This document shows positions 49,121-60,765 of a DNA stretch of 64,000 bases, piece after piece. The DNA lies in NCBI RefSeq assembly GCF_901933205.1, contig NC_044600.1, forward strand, positions 4,564,501 to 4,628,500. Reading direction: 5' to 3'. Position numbers and translations under genes: made by a program. The notes under the pieces are model-generated. The model did no database searches. It saw only the letters and a program-made list of their open reading frames with translations, and was not told where the DNA came from. Each line of letters opens with the position of its first letter. Positions within the stretch are counted from its first letter, which is position 1. This DNA is from Camarhynchus parvulus (taxonomy: Eukaryota; Chordata; Aves; Passeriformes; Thraupidae).

Positions 49121-49749
49121 TGAGCTGATTCCACCCTGCCTGGGGGTTCTGCTTCCATGGGCACCGCAATCACCCATCCCCATCACCTCCAGGATAACCC
49201 TCGGCAGGGGGATTTTCTTCCCCAAGGGATGAGAACCGAGATGTTCACAATCCTAATCAAAATTATCTGGCCAGAGACATCACACCAGGGCTGGGAACAA
49301 TTCACCTTCATAAATTCCCAGTCCCTCTTATCTCCCTGCTCCTGAAGCATCTCCTCTGCAGCAGTGACAGGCTCTGTGCTGGGTGAGCTGCCCAGCGCTC
49401 CATGTTTAACTCCCCGCTGGAATCTGCCTGGAGTTTTGGCAGACTTCAAACGCTGGAGGTGATATTTTCTGTGCCAGCTGTGAGCCGAACAGTTTTTTAG
49501 AATCTTTTTGCTAAAACGAGTAACATTTTTCCTCCCTTTTTTTTTTTTTTAAGAGATTGCGGGAATGCGTGTTCTTTCACAGTCTTCAAAATTATAATAA
49601 TTTTCCCGAGCAGCTCCAGTTCCTTCAGGCTTGGAGCAGGTACTTCATTACTTGACACTTTTTCCTTTTTTTTTTTTCGTTCTTGTCAAAAAACCCTCCT
49701 GTGCCCCACTTTATAGGCATGTTAAAAATCTGTTTGCACTTGCTGAGTC
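49121..49749. other. non-coding stretch between a CR1 fragment and a CpG-rich patch
   Basis: Unique sequence with T tracts at about 49537-49550 and 49667-49677. No gene is recognised; frames at 49183-49449 and 49157-49345 lie in opposite directions and lack any familiar motif. Confidence 0.5.
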
Positions 49750-50070
49750 CATCTGCACCGAGGCTGATCCGTCTCCTCGCAGTTCCGAGCGCGGATGCGA
49801 CGCCCATACGGAGCACCCGTGGCGCGGCCACACCGGAGGAGCTGAGCAGAGAACACTTCTCCCTCTGCTCTGGGGTCACCTCCTGCTGATCCAAGGACAG
49901 CACAAACCCCACACAACTGAGCATTATTTTCTCGGTGCTGAATGTTTGTGCAAACGCCAGCAAATCGTGTGTTTTCCATGTCTGGAGCGGCGGGGCACGG
50001 ACAAAAAGCTGCTTGCTGTCACAGGGCGCGTGGGGAGCTCGGGCACAGGAGGTGGCAGAACGAGTCTAGA
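49750..50070. promoter_or_regulatory. CpG-rich patch (possible small CpG island)
   Basis: About two dozen CpGs fall within 320 bp; the densest part is 49785-49835 (cgagcgcggatgcgacgccc and following), with a second cluster at 49985-50045. It is embedded in CpG-poor DNA and flanked by CR1 copies. A 154-codon plus frame (49631-50095) spans it, but its product is not recognisable and a minus frame of similar size overlaps it, so I leave it uncalled. Confidence 0.4.
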
Positions 50071-50297
50071 GGTCCCAGTTTTGCTGATGAAGTGAAGGAA
50101 GGTCATCTGGTCCTGCAGGCTGAACACTTTTCAGGCTTGGCTTGCTTGTTGTTTGGGGAATTGCATTTGAAAGAGAGCAATGGAATGCAAAGGTTGGGAA
50201 GTTAAGGACTGAAAAGTCAGAAAATGCTGTTACAGATGCATTTTTTATATTTTTGTATATTTATATAACTTCTGTGCTGTGCACTAAAATATGTTGT

Positions 50298-50646
50298 GGG
50301 GTTGCTCAGCCTGGAGAAAAGGAGGTTCCAGGGAGACTTTATGGATGTGTACCTCCCTACAGGAGGGAGGAACCAGGGTGGGGTTGGGCTCTGCTCCCAG
50401 GTGACAAATGACAGGATGAGAGCAAACAGCCTCAAATGTCACAAGGACAAGTTTAGATTGGATATTAGGAAGAATTTTTTTATTGTAAAGCATTAGAATA
50501 GGGAACCAGGGAAAAGGTGGGCTTATCATTCCATGGAATTGTCCAAAAACTGTGGATGTGGCCCTTGAGGACATGGGTGGCAGAGTTGATGGTTGGACTT
50601 GACGATCTCAAAGGTCTTTTCCAACCTTATGGATTCCATGATCCTA
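50298..50646 (+). mobile_element. CR1 LINE copy (3' region, about 350 bp)
   Basis: It begins at 'gttgctcagcctggagaaaa' and runs through 'ggttccagggagacttt', 'ttgggctctgctcccaggtg', 'acaaatgacaggatgagagc', 'aagtttagattggatattag', 'gaagaattttttta', a degenerate middle, 'ggttggacttgacgatctca', 'aaggtcttttccaacc', and a 'ggattccatgatcc' tail. The middle (50485-50580) is diverged and may be rearranged. The 5' end starts in the same consensus region where the fragment at 48690-49120 stops. Confidence 0.95.
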
Positions 50647-50984
50647 CGGAATGGTCTCTCCTCCTCTTCCAGCACATGTGGTTTTTTCATGTTCATCACC
50701 TCTTATTTCCCAAACACTGTCCAAATTTTGGACTTTTCCTCATGATTTTCCCCTGACCCTCTCCCCAGGGCTCTTTACCAAGAACAGATCTTTGCTAATT
50801 GTTTGAGTAGGAGTAGAGAGGCATCTCCTCCTTCCAGAGGGGGTTGGCTCCATTTTACACGTTCATAATCAGGCACTGAGACAAAAGATATTTCCAAAGC
50901 ACCAATAAATTGTTTTTTATCTTTTCTGGCTTCATCCACCTCCAGTCATTGATAGAAAGGAAATCTTGACTGTGAGGTCACTGG

Positions 50985-51119
50985 TGCCTGGAAGTGTCCA
51001 AGGTTGGATGGGGCTTGGAGCAACCTGGACTAGTGGAAGGTGTCCCTGCCCATGGCAGGGGTGGGACTGGATGGGCTTTAAGGTCTCTTCCAACCCAACA
51101 CATTCTACAGTTCCATGAC
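50985..51119 (+). mobile_element. CR1 LINE remnant (3' terminus)
   Basis: Shows 'tgcctggaagtgtccaaggt', 'tggatggggcttggagcaac', 'ctggactagtggaaggtgtc', 'cctgcccatggcaggggtgg', 'gactggatgggctttaaggt', 'ctcttccaacccaac' and 'attctacagttccatgac'. It is among the best-preserved CR1 3' ends in the window, so probably one of the younger copies. Confidence 0.95.
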
Positions 51120-52424
51120 TTACGCTGTATCCACCAACTACAGACAGCAGCAGCAAAATAAAAATCCTGATTTATTTCCATGCACAGTCATCCCTGGGCA
51201 CTTATGAGACTGAGTTTCTCTGGCAAAAAATATTTCAAAGCTGTGTGTGAGCAAGTAATTAACAACCACATCATGGTGAAGACAGGCAAGGGCCAAATTA
51301 GAGTTGCAGAGGGACCTTTAGTTCCAGCATTTCTCAGCTATTGAGCATTTCAGTATGTGGAATTAGCAATTTTTAGCCCAGTTTTTAAGCTAAGGATGTA
51401 TCCACATGAACTGAAAAACTGTATTTTAAAACACTTTTAAATTTCTTATTTTTAGTTCTCTCTTTAAAACCAAATTCTTGATGCTGTCTCCAAAAGAAAA
51501 CCCCAAATCCATCAATATAAATTAAATATCCACACAAAAAACCCCAAAAACTAAATTTATTTCATGTTCAACTTCAGAGTGAAATTCTTACATTTCTGTT
51601 CCTAGGGTGGCCTAATTAGGAAAATATTTTGGATTTTTTGGGGAACTGGTTTTATTCCTCTGTAATCAAAAATAGGTTGCATTGGAAATCCATGTTTTTT
51701 CTATGAGGAAGGAACAAGATTAGTGAGAAAACTGTAAAGCAAGTTGGATACTTTGTTGAAGATTTTCAGAAAATTCTTCTAAGAAATCACTGAAGTACTC
51801 CCTCAGCTTCCTAAATGGGGGGATATTCTCATATATAAAAACTGATCCTTGTAAGAGACCCTCTGGCACCATCTTTGCCTTGTGGGATCTCAGCACTCAG
51901 GGATTTGCTGTTGTTTTGTGTGGCCTCAAAACTACCCAAAATTCATCCTCAGATTTAACTCTAAGACTAAAAGACAGCAAAATTATACCCAAAAGTTCTA
52001 GGTTTGAAACATAAGGGGCCACTAATATTTTCTGTAAATATTTTAGTGTGTCTGGACTACAGTTCTTAGAGTTCAGCTGCTTATTTTTGTTGGGCTTTGT
52101 TGCCTTTTTTTTTTCCTGGGCACTTGATTAAAACTTTGGAAATAAATGCAATTTTATTTTTATTTTATCTCTGAAATATGATTATAAATGACCTTTGATA
52201 AAAAGTTAACAGAGAATATGTCAGGAAGCAGCTCAGAAGGAAAAGATTAAAAGCAGGCAGTCTAGAGAGGTGTTTAATTTCAATTTTCTTTGTGGTATAA
52301 GAAATCTGTAGATTTTAAAGCCATCGTGCCATAGTTACTTTTATCAGCCGGGCTCTTTTGTTTTGTTCTGCCACCTAATTCTTTTGATGACAATGAGTCC
52401 ACAGTTTTCCAATGACTGATTTCG

Positions 52425-52541
52425 ATTTGCATGTTATTGTCAGCCTTTTATATTTTATCATATCTCCACTTTGGTTTTTATGCAGATCCTCACATCAGAA
52501 GGCAAGGGCAGGCCGAGCTAAACAGCTGGCTGGATTTGCAT
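52425..52541. promoter_or_regulatory. pair of perfect POU octamers
   Basis: ATTTGCAT occurs at 52425-52432 and again at 52534-52541, 109 bp apart and in the same orientation. The first is followed by GTTATTGTC, which includes ATTGT, a SOX-type core. Two octamers this close in an otherwise repeat-free block are worth checking; chance is not excluded. Confidence 0.4.
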
Positions 52542-53755
52542 GAAAATGGACTGCCCTTTTTCATTTGTTTGTTCTTGGGAAATTACAGTAGGTGAGTATC
52601 TGACTCAAATTTCCCAAACAAATAAAGATAAAACTTCACAGATATTAAACTGTGGAGCATTAAACTGTATCATTTTACATATAAAAAGAAAAGGATTAAA
52701 TAGAATTAGTCTGTTGAGCTGACTGAGGAGAAACAATGTGAGTGACGGGCTGAAAACTAAAGACACAAAAGAACTGTGGTGTCTTCAAGAGATTTTTTTC
52801 TCTCCAAATATTTTCCTTGGCCGTGTTTAAAGGATAAACACTAATAGAAATATTTCCCCTATGAATTGAAGATATTTTTGCTAAGGAAAAGAAAACCATA
52901 ATCTGTTATAAGCCATTATATATTTGATAGTGTCCCTGTATTTATGCATTTATTTTCTGCACAGAGCAGTGGCAGCAGCCCCTTAGCAGTGGAAATTCTT
53001 TACAGCTCGGGCTGGCCTTGTAAAGCAGCCAAGGTCTGAACGTGACCAGGGGCAGGTGACATTTAGAAGCCCACATTGTTCTCAAGAGGCCAAATCTGCA
53101 AGGCGAGGGACGAGCTTTTCTTAGACTGGCTGCTAGGGGTGGAAAAAATGAACAAGCTTTGGGGCACAGGACAGCCTTAGAGTTGACAGAGAGGGGCATT
53201 ATACATTTGAAGAGTAAGGTATCAAAATAACACATGGCACAACTTGGAGTTGTCAACAGACTTATAAATTATTTAGAGCGTGTGTGTCCTTGTGTGCCTG
53301 GGAGCTTGTCCCTCTCCTTCCAGCCAGGCTGCTCGAGCTTATAAAAGTCATGACACTCCCTCCAAACCTCACCTCTCTGCCCTTAGACCATCACAGAAAG
53401 GAGAGAAAAACTATAACTTGCATTAAATAAAGATTTGGAAAGAGCCAGTTTAATTATTTTATGCCTAGACTTTCAGCTTAGGTAGGAGCTTGGATTACCA
53501 GTGGTGTTTTACACTTCCTAGAGTTAAACATCTGGGGCAAAGGGCTGTCAGCTCAGAGTTTTGGGGAAAAGTGGTAACTGCTAGTGCTGCATGGTGTATT
53601 AAAAGTTCCTCCTTTCCTCTGAAATGGTTGGAATTGGGTAAGTGGAGTTACAGCCACGCAGTGCTGGGACAGAAGCAGCTGCCCCAGGGAGCAGCAGAGA
53701 GCCAGGTGACAGCCAGGGCAAAATTTGTAGGGTAAAATACATTCTCATGTCTATC

Positions 53756-53772
53756 TAATTAATTAATTAATT
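53756..53772 (+). repeat. AATT tetranucleotide repeat
   Basis: About four AATT units in tandem. Short and probably neutral. Confidence 0.85.
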
Positions 53773-54484
53773 GTTCAGATTTCTTTCCTGCAAGAAAAGG
53801 AAAATCTGGAGAACAGTTTAAATCCTTTTTCTTCTAAATGCAGAAAAATCACGTTGAACTTTCATTACACATTAAAACCTTTCAGAAAAAAAAGGATCCT
53901 AAACAATTCCTAAGCCTGGTGACCTCCCTGGGCTTTGCTTTGTGGTGGTGCTGTGGAACCTCTGCATCAAGAGTAGAAGACAACCAGTCCCAGGTGAGGG
54001 CAGAAGGTCCTAATCCACCCCCTGGGAAGCTGAAATGGTTGTTTATAACAACCATAATATTATATTATACGATATAATTGTGAATGGTTAAAAGAAGACC
54101 CAGACCTGCCAGGTGGGTTTTCCTTCAGATGGGCAGCAGCTCTCCTGCTGCTGGGAACTTGGAATTTCTGAGGGATACTTTTAGTGTGGTGGACACTGTG
54201 TCTGGGGGACTGACCTTGCCTCGCCTACTGTTGCTTGCAGCTATTTAAAAAACTTAACAAATATTGGTTTGTTTTAGGAAATTCACATAGGGAATTGCTC
54301 CTGCTTTGCTCACCTTCCAGCAGAGATTCAAGGTTGGATTTTCCCTGGGCTCATTGGACATATCTCTGATCTACAATTTGAGTCTCTCAAAGTGAGAAAA
54401 TTCTGAGGTTTTTCTTTAACAGCAGCAGTGGCTCACGGTCTGGCATGGGAGGAAGGAACTTCCTGGGTAAAATGGGAAATTTTG

Positions 54485-54885
54485 GTGCAGTGTGTCCAGA
54501 GAAAGGCAACATGGCTGGGGCAGGGGCTGGAGCACCAGGAGGGGCTGAGGGAGCTGGGAGGGGCTCAGCCTGGAGCAAAGGAGGCTCAGGGGACCCTTGT
54601 GGCTCTGCACAGCTCCTGACAGGAGGGGACAGCCGGGGGGGATCGGGCTCTGCTCCCAGGGAACAGGGACAGGAGGAGAGGGAATGGCCTCAGGCTGGGC
54701 CAGGGGAGGTTCAGGTTGGATATGAGGGAAAACTTCTCCATAAGAAGGGTTCTCAAGCCCTGGCAGAGCTGCCCAAGGCAGTGGTGGAGTCCCCATCCCT
54801 GGGAGTGCTCAAGACCCATGTGGATGCTGTGTTTGGGGATGGGGTCAGTGTTGGGTCTGGCAGTGCTGGTCACTGGCTGCAGGAA
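54485..54885 (+). mobile_element. CR1 LINE fragment (3' region without its terminus)
   Basis: Blocks in order: 'gtgtccagagaaaggcaaca', 'gggctggagcacc', 'ggggctcagcctggagcaaa', 'ggaggctcaggggaccctt', 'cagctcctgacaggagggga', 'cagccggg', 'atcgggctctgctcccaggg', 'aacagggacaggaggagagg', 'gaatggcctcaggctgggcc', 'ggttcaggttggatatgagg', 'ggtggagtccccatccctgg' and 'ctggcagtgctggtcactgg'. The terminal 'ggactcgatgatctt...ttccaacc...gattct' part is absent. The 214-codon frame 54445-55089 is only this fragment translated. It is the GC-richest CR1 copy here and the form frequent in passerines. Confidence 0.95.
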
Positions 54886-55497
54886 GGGGTGTCCTACAGC
54901 TGCCTGCACGTTCAGATCTGTGTGTGGGGCTCCCCCCAAAGCCTGCTAAACTCCTTCCCAAAGTCCCATTACAAATTCCTGCCTGTGAAAGTCAATGAAC
55001 CTCCAGAAATTTTATGTTCAAAACCCAGAGACTCTGTGGAAACTTGTTACAACTCAGTATTTACAGAATTGTCCTGGCAATACAAATAATGAGACAAATT
55101 TTGGCTTGTTATTTATTTCCCATTGATTTCATTTTGCTGTGTTGTATTTCTGGACTTCTTCCTACAAATCTTCTGTTTCCAAATATCACAAACAGATATC
55201 AAAAGTTGCGAAGGCATTTTTGAGACTTTTCCAAGGGTTTGCTGTTGTTCCAGTTGCAGCAACCACAGCCCTGGCATAGCTGTGAGTGCCTGGAATCATC
55301 AGCATCCAGCCTACAACTGCTCAAATTGCTCTGATGTTACAATACAATGTAAAAATAATGCAGGAGACAAGACATTTTGGCTTTGGAAGCTGACCTGGAA
55401 ATGGATTTCTGGAGGAAGTCGAGTATTTGACTCGCTTTTCATTTTAATGAAAAGGAACAAGCAGTCTCAGATTTGGCAAAGTTGAACACTTTGAGGG

Positions 55498-55555
55498 TTT
55501 TTTTCTGTTGTTTGGTTGGTTTTTTGTTGTTGTTGTTTTTTGGTTGGGTTTTAAT
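55498..55555 (+). repeat. T/G-rich low-complexity tract
   Basis: TTG, GGTT and T runs over about 58 bases, degenerate. Composition mirrors, on the other strand, the A/C-rich tract at 31043-31117. Confidence 0.75.
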
Positions 55556-57187
55556 CTGGGCTCACATGAGGTTTTCTTCAGTGCTTGGATGTGTTTGAAT
55601 GAATTGTTCCTGCTTCTGCTGTATTAATCAAACTGGGCTGGCATGGCAAAAATCAGTGGCAGTGGGAGAAGGAGCCAGTGCATCAAGGGCCAGCTCTTGT
55701 TATCAAGTTTTTCTTTGGACCTCTTCAGTTTTGCAAACTGTTGGCGGATTCTGTTATGGCTTCAGTGTGATAAAGATAATTAATTTGTGTTTTAAGGGTT
55801 ACATCTTCATCTGATATCCAACTGCTGCTGGAACTATGTGAATTTACCCTTGGGGAGGGTCAAGTGCAATATGTGGGTCTGCATTTTGCAGACAACATTA
55901 TTCAGATTCTATTTGAAAAACCTATTTTTACATTGAATTTGTAATGTAGCTTCTTGCATAAATCCCTGGCTATAATTAGTAGTGTAGTACCACTGCCATA
56001 CTTAGGAAATCTGGTGTAATTTGGGGAATCAGCTCTTTTTTCAGTATGAAACAAGCTAAAACTCTTTGTCCTGCCACCAGAACACCTGTGGCAAAGCCTG
56101 TGCATCCGCAGCAGAGCCTGGTTTTGCTACAGGAGGCGGATGGAACTTGGCTCGAGCCCCCATTCCCGTAGGACAACCCAAATTCAAAGATTTTGCCCTT
56201 TTTCTGGTGCCTTCTTGGTGTGAATAATGGTGTCCTGTGGCTCTGTTGACCTCAGGGGTAGTGCCAGGACTCTTCTGAGCCTGACACCTTCAGATTATCC
56301 ATCTTTCCATCCATCTTTTCCTCCAACAGCCAGAATCCAGTTGTTGGTTGGGCTCGTGATGACTTCAGCATCACCCACCCTGCGGGGGAGAAAGGGAATA
56401 TCTGAGGTGTAGATAATTTGCATTATTCTTGAATAAAAGTGCCCACCTTTAGAGTTGGTCATGGCATGGTCACTTCCAGGTTCCACCTGAATTATGGGTG
56501 CACAAATGTGCATTTCCTCCCAAATAATGGGAAAACCAGAATTTCCATAACCCCGGGCCTCTCAGCAGTTAAATTAATTTGGTTGTGAGACAATGTTTTG
56601 TTTTTGAAGCCTTTCACAATGCTGAAAGGACACTGAGAAAGTCTTCATGTGATTCTTAAATTTCAATTGAGAAAAAACAAATGTGGCTCTTTTCTGTCAA
56701 TATTTTCTGTCTCCGTGGGTTTTGTGTTAAACTCCTGTACACAGGGACTGTGTGTTATTGATAACGCAGGACTGGACTTGGTGGATTTTAATGTCTTTTT
56801 TCATGTTTATATGGAACATTTTTGAAGCAGCAATTAAAATAATTAAGGAGGGTGAAGAAATCTTTAGCATGCAACAAAGATTTCTGCAAAATGTTAATTT
56901 CTGTCAAATAAGTGAATATATGCACAGATGCCTCCTGACAGAGGCTGTGATTTCTGAGTGCTTTGCATGCCAAATAACTTGTTTACCCCCTCAATGTTTG
57001 CCAAGTTTACTGTCAATTTACAAATAATTTCCATTTTGCTGTTTATTCTGCTGCCTTTTGATGGATATGTCTTCCAGACTTTTATCTTGCATGTAGACAA
57101 ACTAATTAATATTTTCCCTTCAGGCAAATATTTTTTTCTTAGATCTAAATGTGGGTTAGATTCTTCTTCGTTTCCATATGCTTTGTT

Positions 57188-57197
57188 CTGTCAATCA
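57188..57197 (-). promoter_or_regulatory. PBX-MEIS composite motif
   Basis: Second exact copy of CTGTCAATCA in the window, reverse complement of the canonical TGATTGACAG. Lies in AT-rich sequence without repeats. Significance as for the copy at 46680. Confidence 0.4.
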
Positions 57198-57670
57198 CTT
57201 CTCTTCTATGTTACTAAAAATGTACCTTTGTGGATGTCATTTCTCATGTTTTACAGATTTATTTCACCTCCATCTATATGGGAATGTGTGTATGGAGAGA
57301 GACATATTTGTTATATATGTGTTCATGTATGTTTAAAAGAAAGAGTGAAAATACTCGCTCTGTGTTAAGATTTGGATCCTAAGGCTGAATGAAAATGCAT
57401 TTTTGTCTCGCCTGTTGCTGCCATTTCCCAGGCTTGACCTCACAGTTTGTGGTTCCTGCTGCCCATATGGCACAGGCAACACTGAGCACTTCTCTTCTGC
57501 AGGGTCAGCCTTGGTTCCTGCACATCTTTCTGACCTGGCCCAGCCTTTCCAGCCATAACTAAAATATTTGGGATATCCCATTTCCACCCTCCTACAGCAC
57601 AGACCCCAATGAGATGAGCAGGATGACGCAGGAGTGGTTCTTGGGCCACTGGGATCCTGCAGGAGAGATT

Positions 57671-57975
57671 GTGGAATCAGTCATGGAATGGGTGGAGTTG
57701 GAGGGAACCTTGAAAAGGGACCTTTAAAGGTCATCTGATCCAACCCCCTGCCATGAGCAGGGGGACATCTCCAACCAGATCAGGTTGCTCTGAGCTGCAT
57801 CAAACCTGACCTTGGATGTTTTCAGGGATGGAGCATCCATCACCTCTCCAGACAATCTGTGCCAGAGTTTTACCACCCTTATTGTAAAAACTTCTTCCCC
57901 CAGGCTGCCCTGGTCAAGCTCTGCCACCCTTAGTGCCCAAAATTCTTCCCAAAACCCCAGCTCCAGAGACCTCCC
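57671..57975 (-). mobile_element. CR1 LINE copy (3' region, about 300 bp)
   Basis: Minus-strand CR1 blocks in plus-strand order: 'gtcatggaatgggtggagtt', 'ggagggaaccttgaaaaggg', 'ggtcatctgatccaaccccc', 'tgccatgagcagggggacat', 'agatcaggttgctctgagct', 'ccttggatgttttcagggat', 'ggagcatccatcacctctcc', 'ttttaccacccttattgtaa', 'aaacttcttcccccaggctg'. A second degraded copy of the 'ccaccctt...aattcttccc' block follows at about 57918-57956, suggesting a small internal duplication. Confidence 0.95.
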
Positions 57976-58739
57976 TCCCATAACACCCTTTACGAACATT
58001 TAGCTATGTTTAAAGATCTCCGAGAGCTAAATATTGTCATATCCAAAAAACAAGATTTCCACGTACTCCCTGAAGGTTCCACGAAGCTTTGAGGCTGTAT
58101 TGGAAGACACAGTGCTGGATTAAAAAAAAAGAAATTGTTATCATAAAGCCTGCATGTTACCCACGTTCTGCTGAGAAAAACACAGGTGGTAACCGAGAGC
58201 GCAGATATTGTGAACAGATTCTTGCAACTTACCAGTCGTAAAAATATCCCTGCAAAAAAACTACTCCCAACGACTCTGTTTACAGAATGCTTGGTATTTC
58301 CTATATCTGGAAATACTCTCGTTGGAGCTCCATATGTCGCAGCCAGTCTGACAAGCTTGCTTTTGAACTGTTTGCAGGTTGCAGTCTGTCTGGAGGGCTG
58401 GGTGCTGATGCCTTCAGGTTTTTAGGCCCCGCATTATGGGCATGATTATCTTGTTCACTTTGCAGGCATGGAGAAACGGAGCTGGGATTTAGCAGGATTT
58501 GAAGAAACTTCCTAATTATGCCAAGTAGAGAAGTGCCTGAGTGAAATCTCTGCCAGAACCCCAGGTTTTTTATTACTGGTTCTGTTTTAAGTGTATCTCT
58601 ATAATTTTCTGTGTTTCTGCTTTTGTTTATATCATCGTAGTCAGCAGGACTGCGAGATTAAAAACTGAAATATATTATCTTCGCACATCCTCCAAACCTG
58701 TCGAGAAAGGAGGAGAAATTAAACAAGGACAAAAACTCG
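57976..58739. other. non-coding stretch
   Basis: Unique sequence. Open frames of up to 79 codons have no familiar domain. No repeat is recognised. Confidence 0.5.
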
Positions 58740-59080
58740 CAGTGAAGTGAAGCTGTTTCCTTTGAGCTGCCTTATTAACCAGTCAAGTACTTGACTGCCA
58801 CTGTCAGCGAGATTTCTTTAGAGAAAGAATGGCATTTTGAAAAATACAAATTCACCGCCTGCACAAGTTAATGAGGCCCTTCAGCAATGTTCATTGATAG
58901 TGTAAATTCATCATAATACAGTGCTACAAACCATAAATGGGATCTGCATACAGGAAATCAGCCACTATTAGAAATTTGCCAGACATGGAAAGAAAAAGAA
59001 GCCATTGATAAGCAGAAAACTCATCTGAGCCACTCGGTGCTGATGGTGTGCAGCACATCAGCAGTGCCAGAGAGTGCCAC
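58740..59080. promoter_or_regulatory. candidate conserved non-coding element
   Basis: About 340 bp without repeats, with complex AT-rich words (atgaggcccttcagcaatgt, aatttgccagacatgg and similar) that look non-random and unlike the flanking degenerate DNA. Stops in all frames. Conservation is inferred by texture only. Confidence 0.3.
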
Positions 59081-60765
59081 GACGAGAACTTATTAAGGTG
59101 ATTTGAGGTGGCTCATCAAGTAGATTTTCCTCCCCTTTGTTCATGTTGTATGGGCTCTCAGCTGCCTCCCTTCCACTCTCCAGTGCTGGGTGAGATAAAG
59201 TTTGCTGTGTAAGGACTATCCCTGACACACAGGGACAAATGTCTCCAAGCATGGCCCTTTTCTGTACACGCACAGATGCACTCCTGCTTTTAATTGATTT
59301 TCACTTGCATTTGCAAATGAGAGTTTTGCAGACACCAGGTTATGTTCAGGGCTGTACAGGACACCAGAAGTGGACAGTAACAAAAATTGGCAACAACCCA
59401 GGAATAATATAGCAAGGTGACTTCCTGATCTTTGAAATAATTATTGAGCAGTGCTGTTTTGCTGCCCATATCAATCAATAAATCTCTCTACATGCAGTAC
59501 ATTCATTATTCCTACCCTCAGTGAATAGTGTCAGTTTAAAAATCTCAGGGACCATTAGGTCAATATTTTAGTGGGATTTGTCTGTTGGCCACTTTCCATC
59601 ATCCTGCTCAGGAAGTGAATAGAAAATGAATACCTTGCATCATGATCATAAAACAGGCGGCTTCTTGAAGAGAAGAGGTGACCAAACTTCTTAAAATCTT
59701 GAAGACCATTGCCACAGGCAGGCAGGAGGCTGCAAAATTAAATGAATTAACTTGAAGAAATAAAGCAGACTGCTATGAAAAGGCCTTGAAACATCTGTAT
59801 CCATCTCCTGTGGTCTTAATTCCAAATATAGGGAGAACTGAGGAAAGATTGCATCAGGTTGGATGTTGAGAAGTGGAAAAAGGGGATTGATCCCCCAGGT
59901 CCTGATTCTCCACTTTTGGTGGATCTGAATATTGCAGAACCACAAAGGACCATCAACAGAGGAACCTGAGGAGATGCAAATTCTGCTTTCCCTCTTCCTG
60001 CAGTGTCTTTGGTTTCCCATGTGAAGACCAGGTCAAGGCCATGATCTCTGATCTCTTCCGGGGGATCTGCTCTCAGGAATCACCTGTGGCCTTCCCCAGG
60101 GGATAGTTCAGAACTCATTCCCATCCATAGAAACCATGGAGCACAAGTGGCCTTCTCCCAAAGTCACCAGTTTGACTGGGCTGACGTGTTTGTGTCACCA
60201 GCTGCACGAGCCATTGGGCAGAGCAGCAGAAGCCTAAGCAAACATGTCGTTCTTTTGTAAACAGGAATAATTATGTTGACTGGAAGATAAGCAGGAATAC
60301 CTGAGCAGAAACTGCAGATGTTGATGCTTTCTCTTCCCTCTGTCTTTCAAACCACTTTGGTAGCTGCTCTGCAGTGCTCCTGTGCCCTTTCCTGGTGGCA
60401 AATTTCTGTGAGCATTTTTTCTGTACCTCTTCTATCCTTCCCCATGCTGCAAACTACTCAAAGCTGACAGGATGGAGAGGTGCTTCTTGGTCCTCTCCAG
60501 CATCCTTCTCCTCTTGTGTTCCTCCTTCCCTCTTCCCTGTTCCAACCACTCCTCTTTCCTTTTCCCATCAGACTTTTCCCCTGGCCTTGGTAGCCGCATT
60601 CTTCTGAACCACATTTCTTCTCAACTCCTGCCAAAGTCCATGGGATGATCTCCAAAGGGGGCTTGGTGTCTGAAAGGGTGGGTTTCAAATAAACCTGGAG
60701 TGGAGGTTGTTCAGGGCTCTGTGGGCTGTGGGAGATGAAATGGAGCGAGATGTGTTCGTTCCCTT
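59081..60765. other. non-coding stretch
   Basis: A polypyrimidine-rich patch lies at about 60475-60600 and makes minus-strand open frames (60432-60688) rich in Arg, Lys and Glu that I reject as composition artefacts. No transposon or gene is recognised. Confidence 0.5.

Larger units (their letters stand above)
51120..54484. other. non-coding stretch with octamer pair
   Basis: No transposon or exon is recognised. 52130-52560 is AT-rich, repeat-free, and contains two perfect octamers (see separate entry). An AATT simple repeat lies at 53756-53772. The remainder shows nothing specific. Confidence 0.5.
54886..57670. other. non-coding stretch
   Basis: A T/G-rich low-complexity tract lies at 55498-55555. 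A second PBX-MEIS type decamer is at 57188-57197 (see findings). The 136-codon frame at 56958-57368 is AT-rich and hydrophobic by composition, with no recognised domain. No transposon is identified. Confidence 0.5.

Noticed and set aside
48607..49173. 188-codon minus-strand frame
   Set aside because: It is antisense to a CR1 ORF2 fragment that is itself recognisable on the plus strand.
49631..50095. 154-codon plus-strand frame across a CpG-rich patch
   Set aside because: No familiar domain, begins in a T-rich tract giving a run of Phe, and competing minus-strand frames are equally open.
54445..55089. 214-codon plus-strand frame, the longest in the window
   Set aside because: Its first 145 or so codons are the CR1 3' region read in an arbitrary frame; no protein domain is present.
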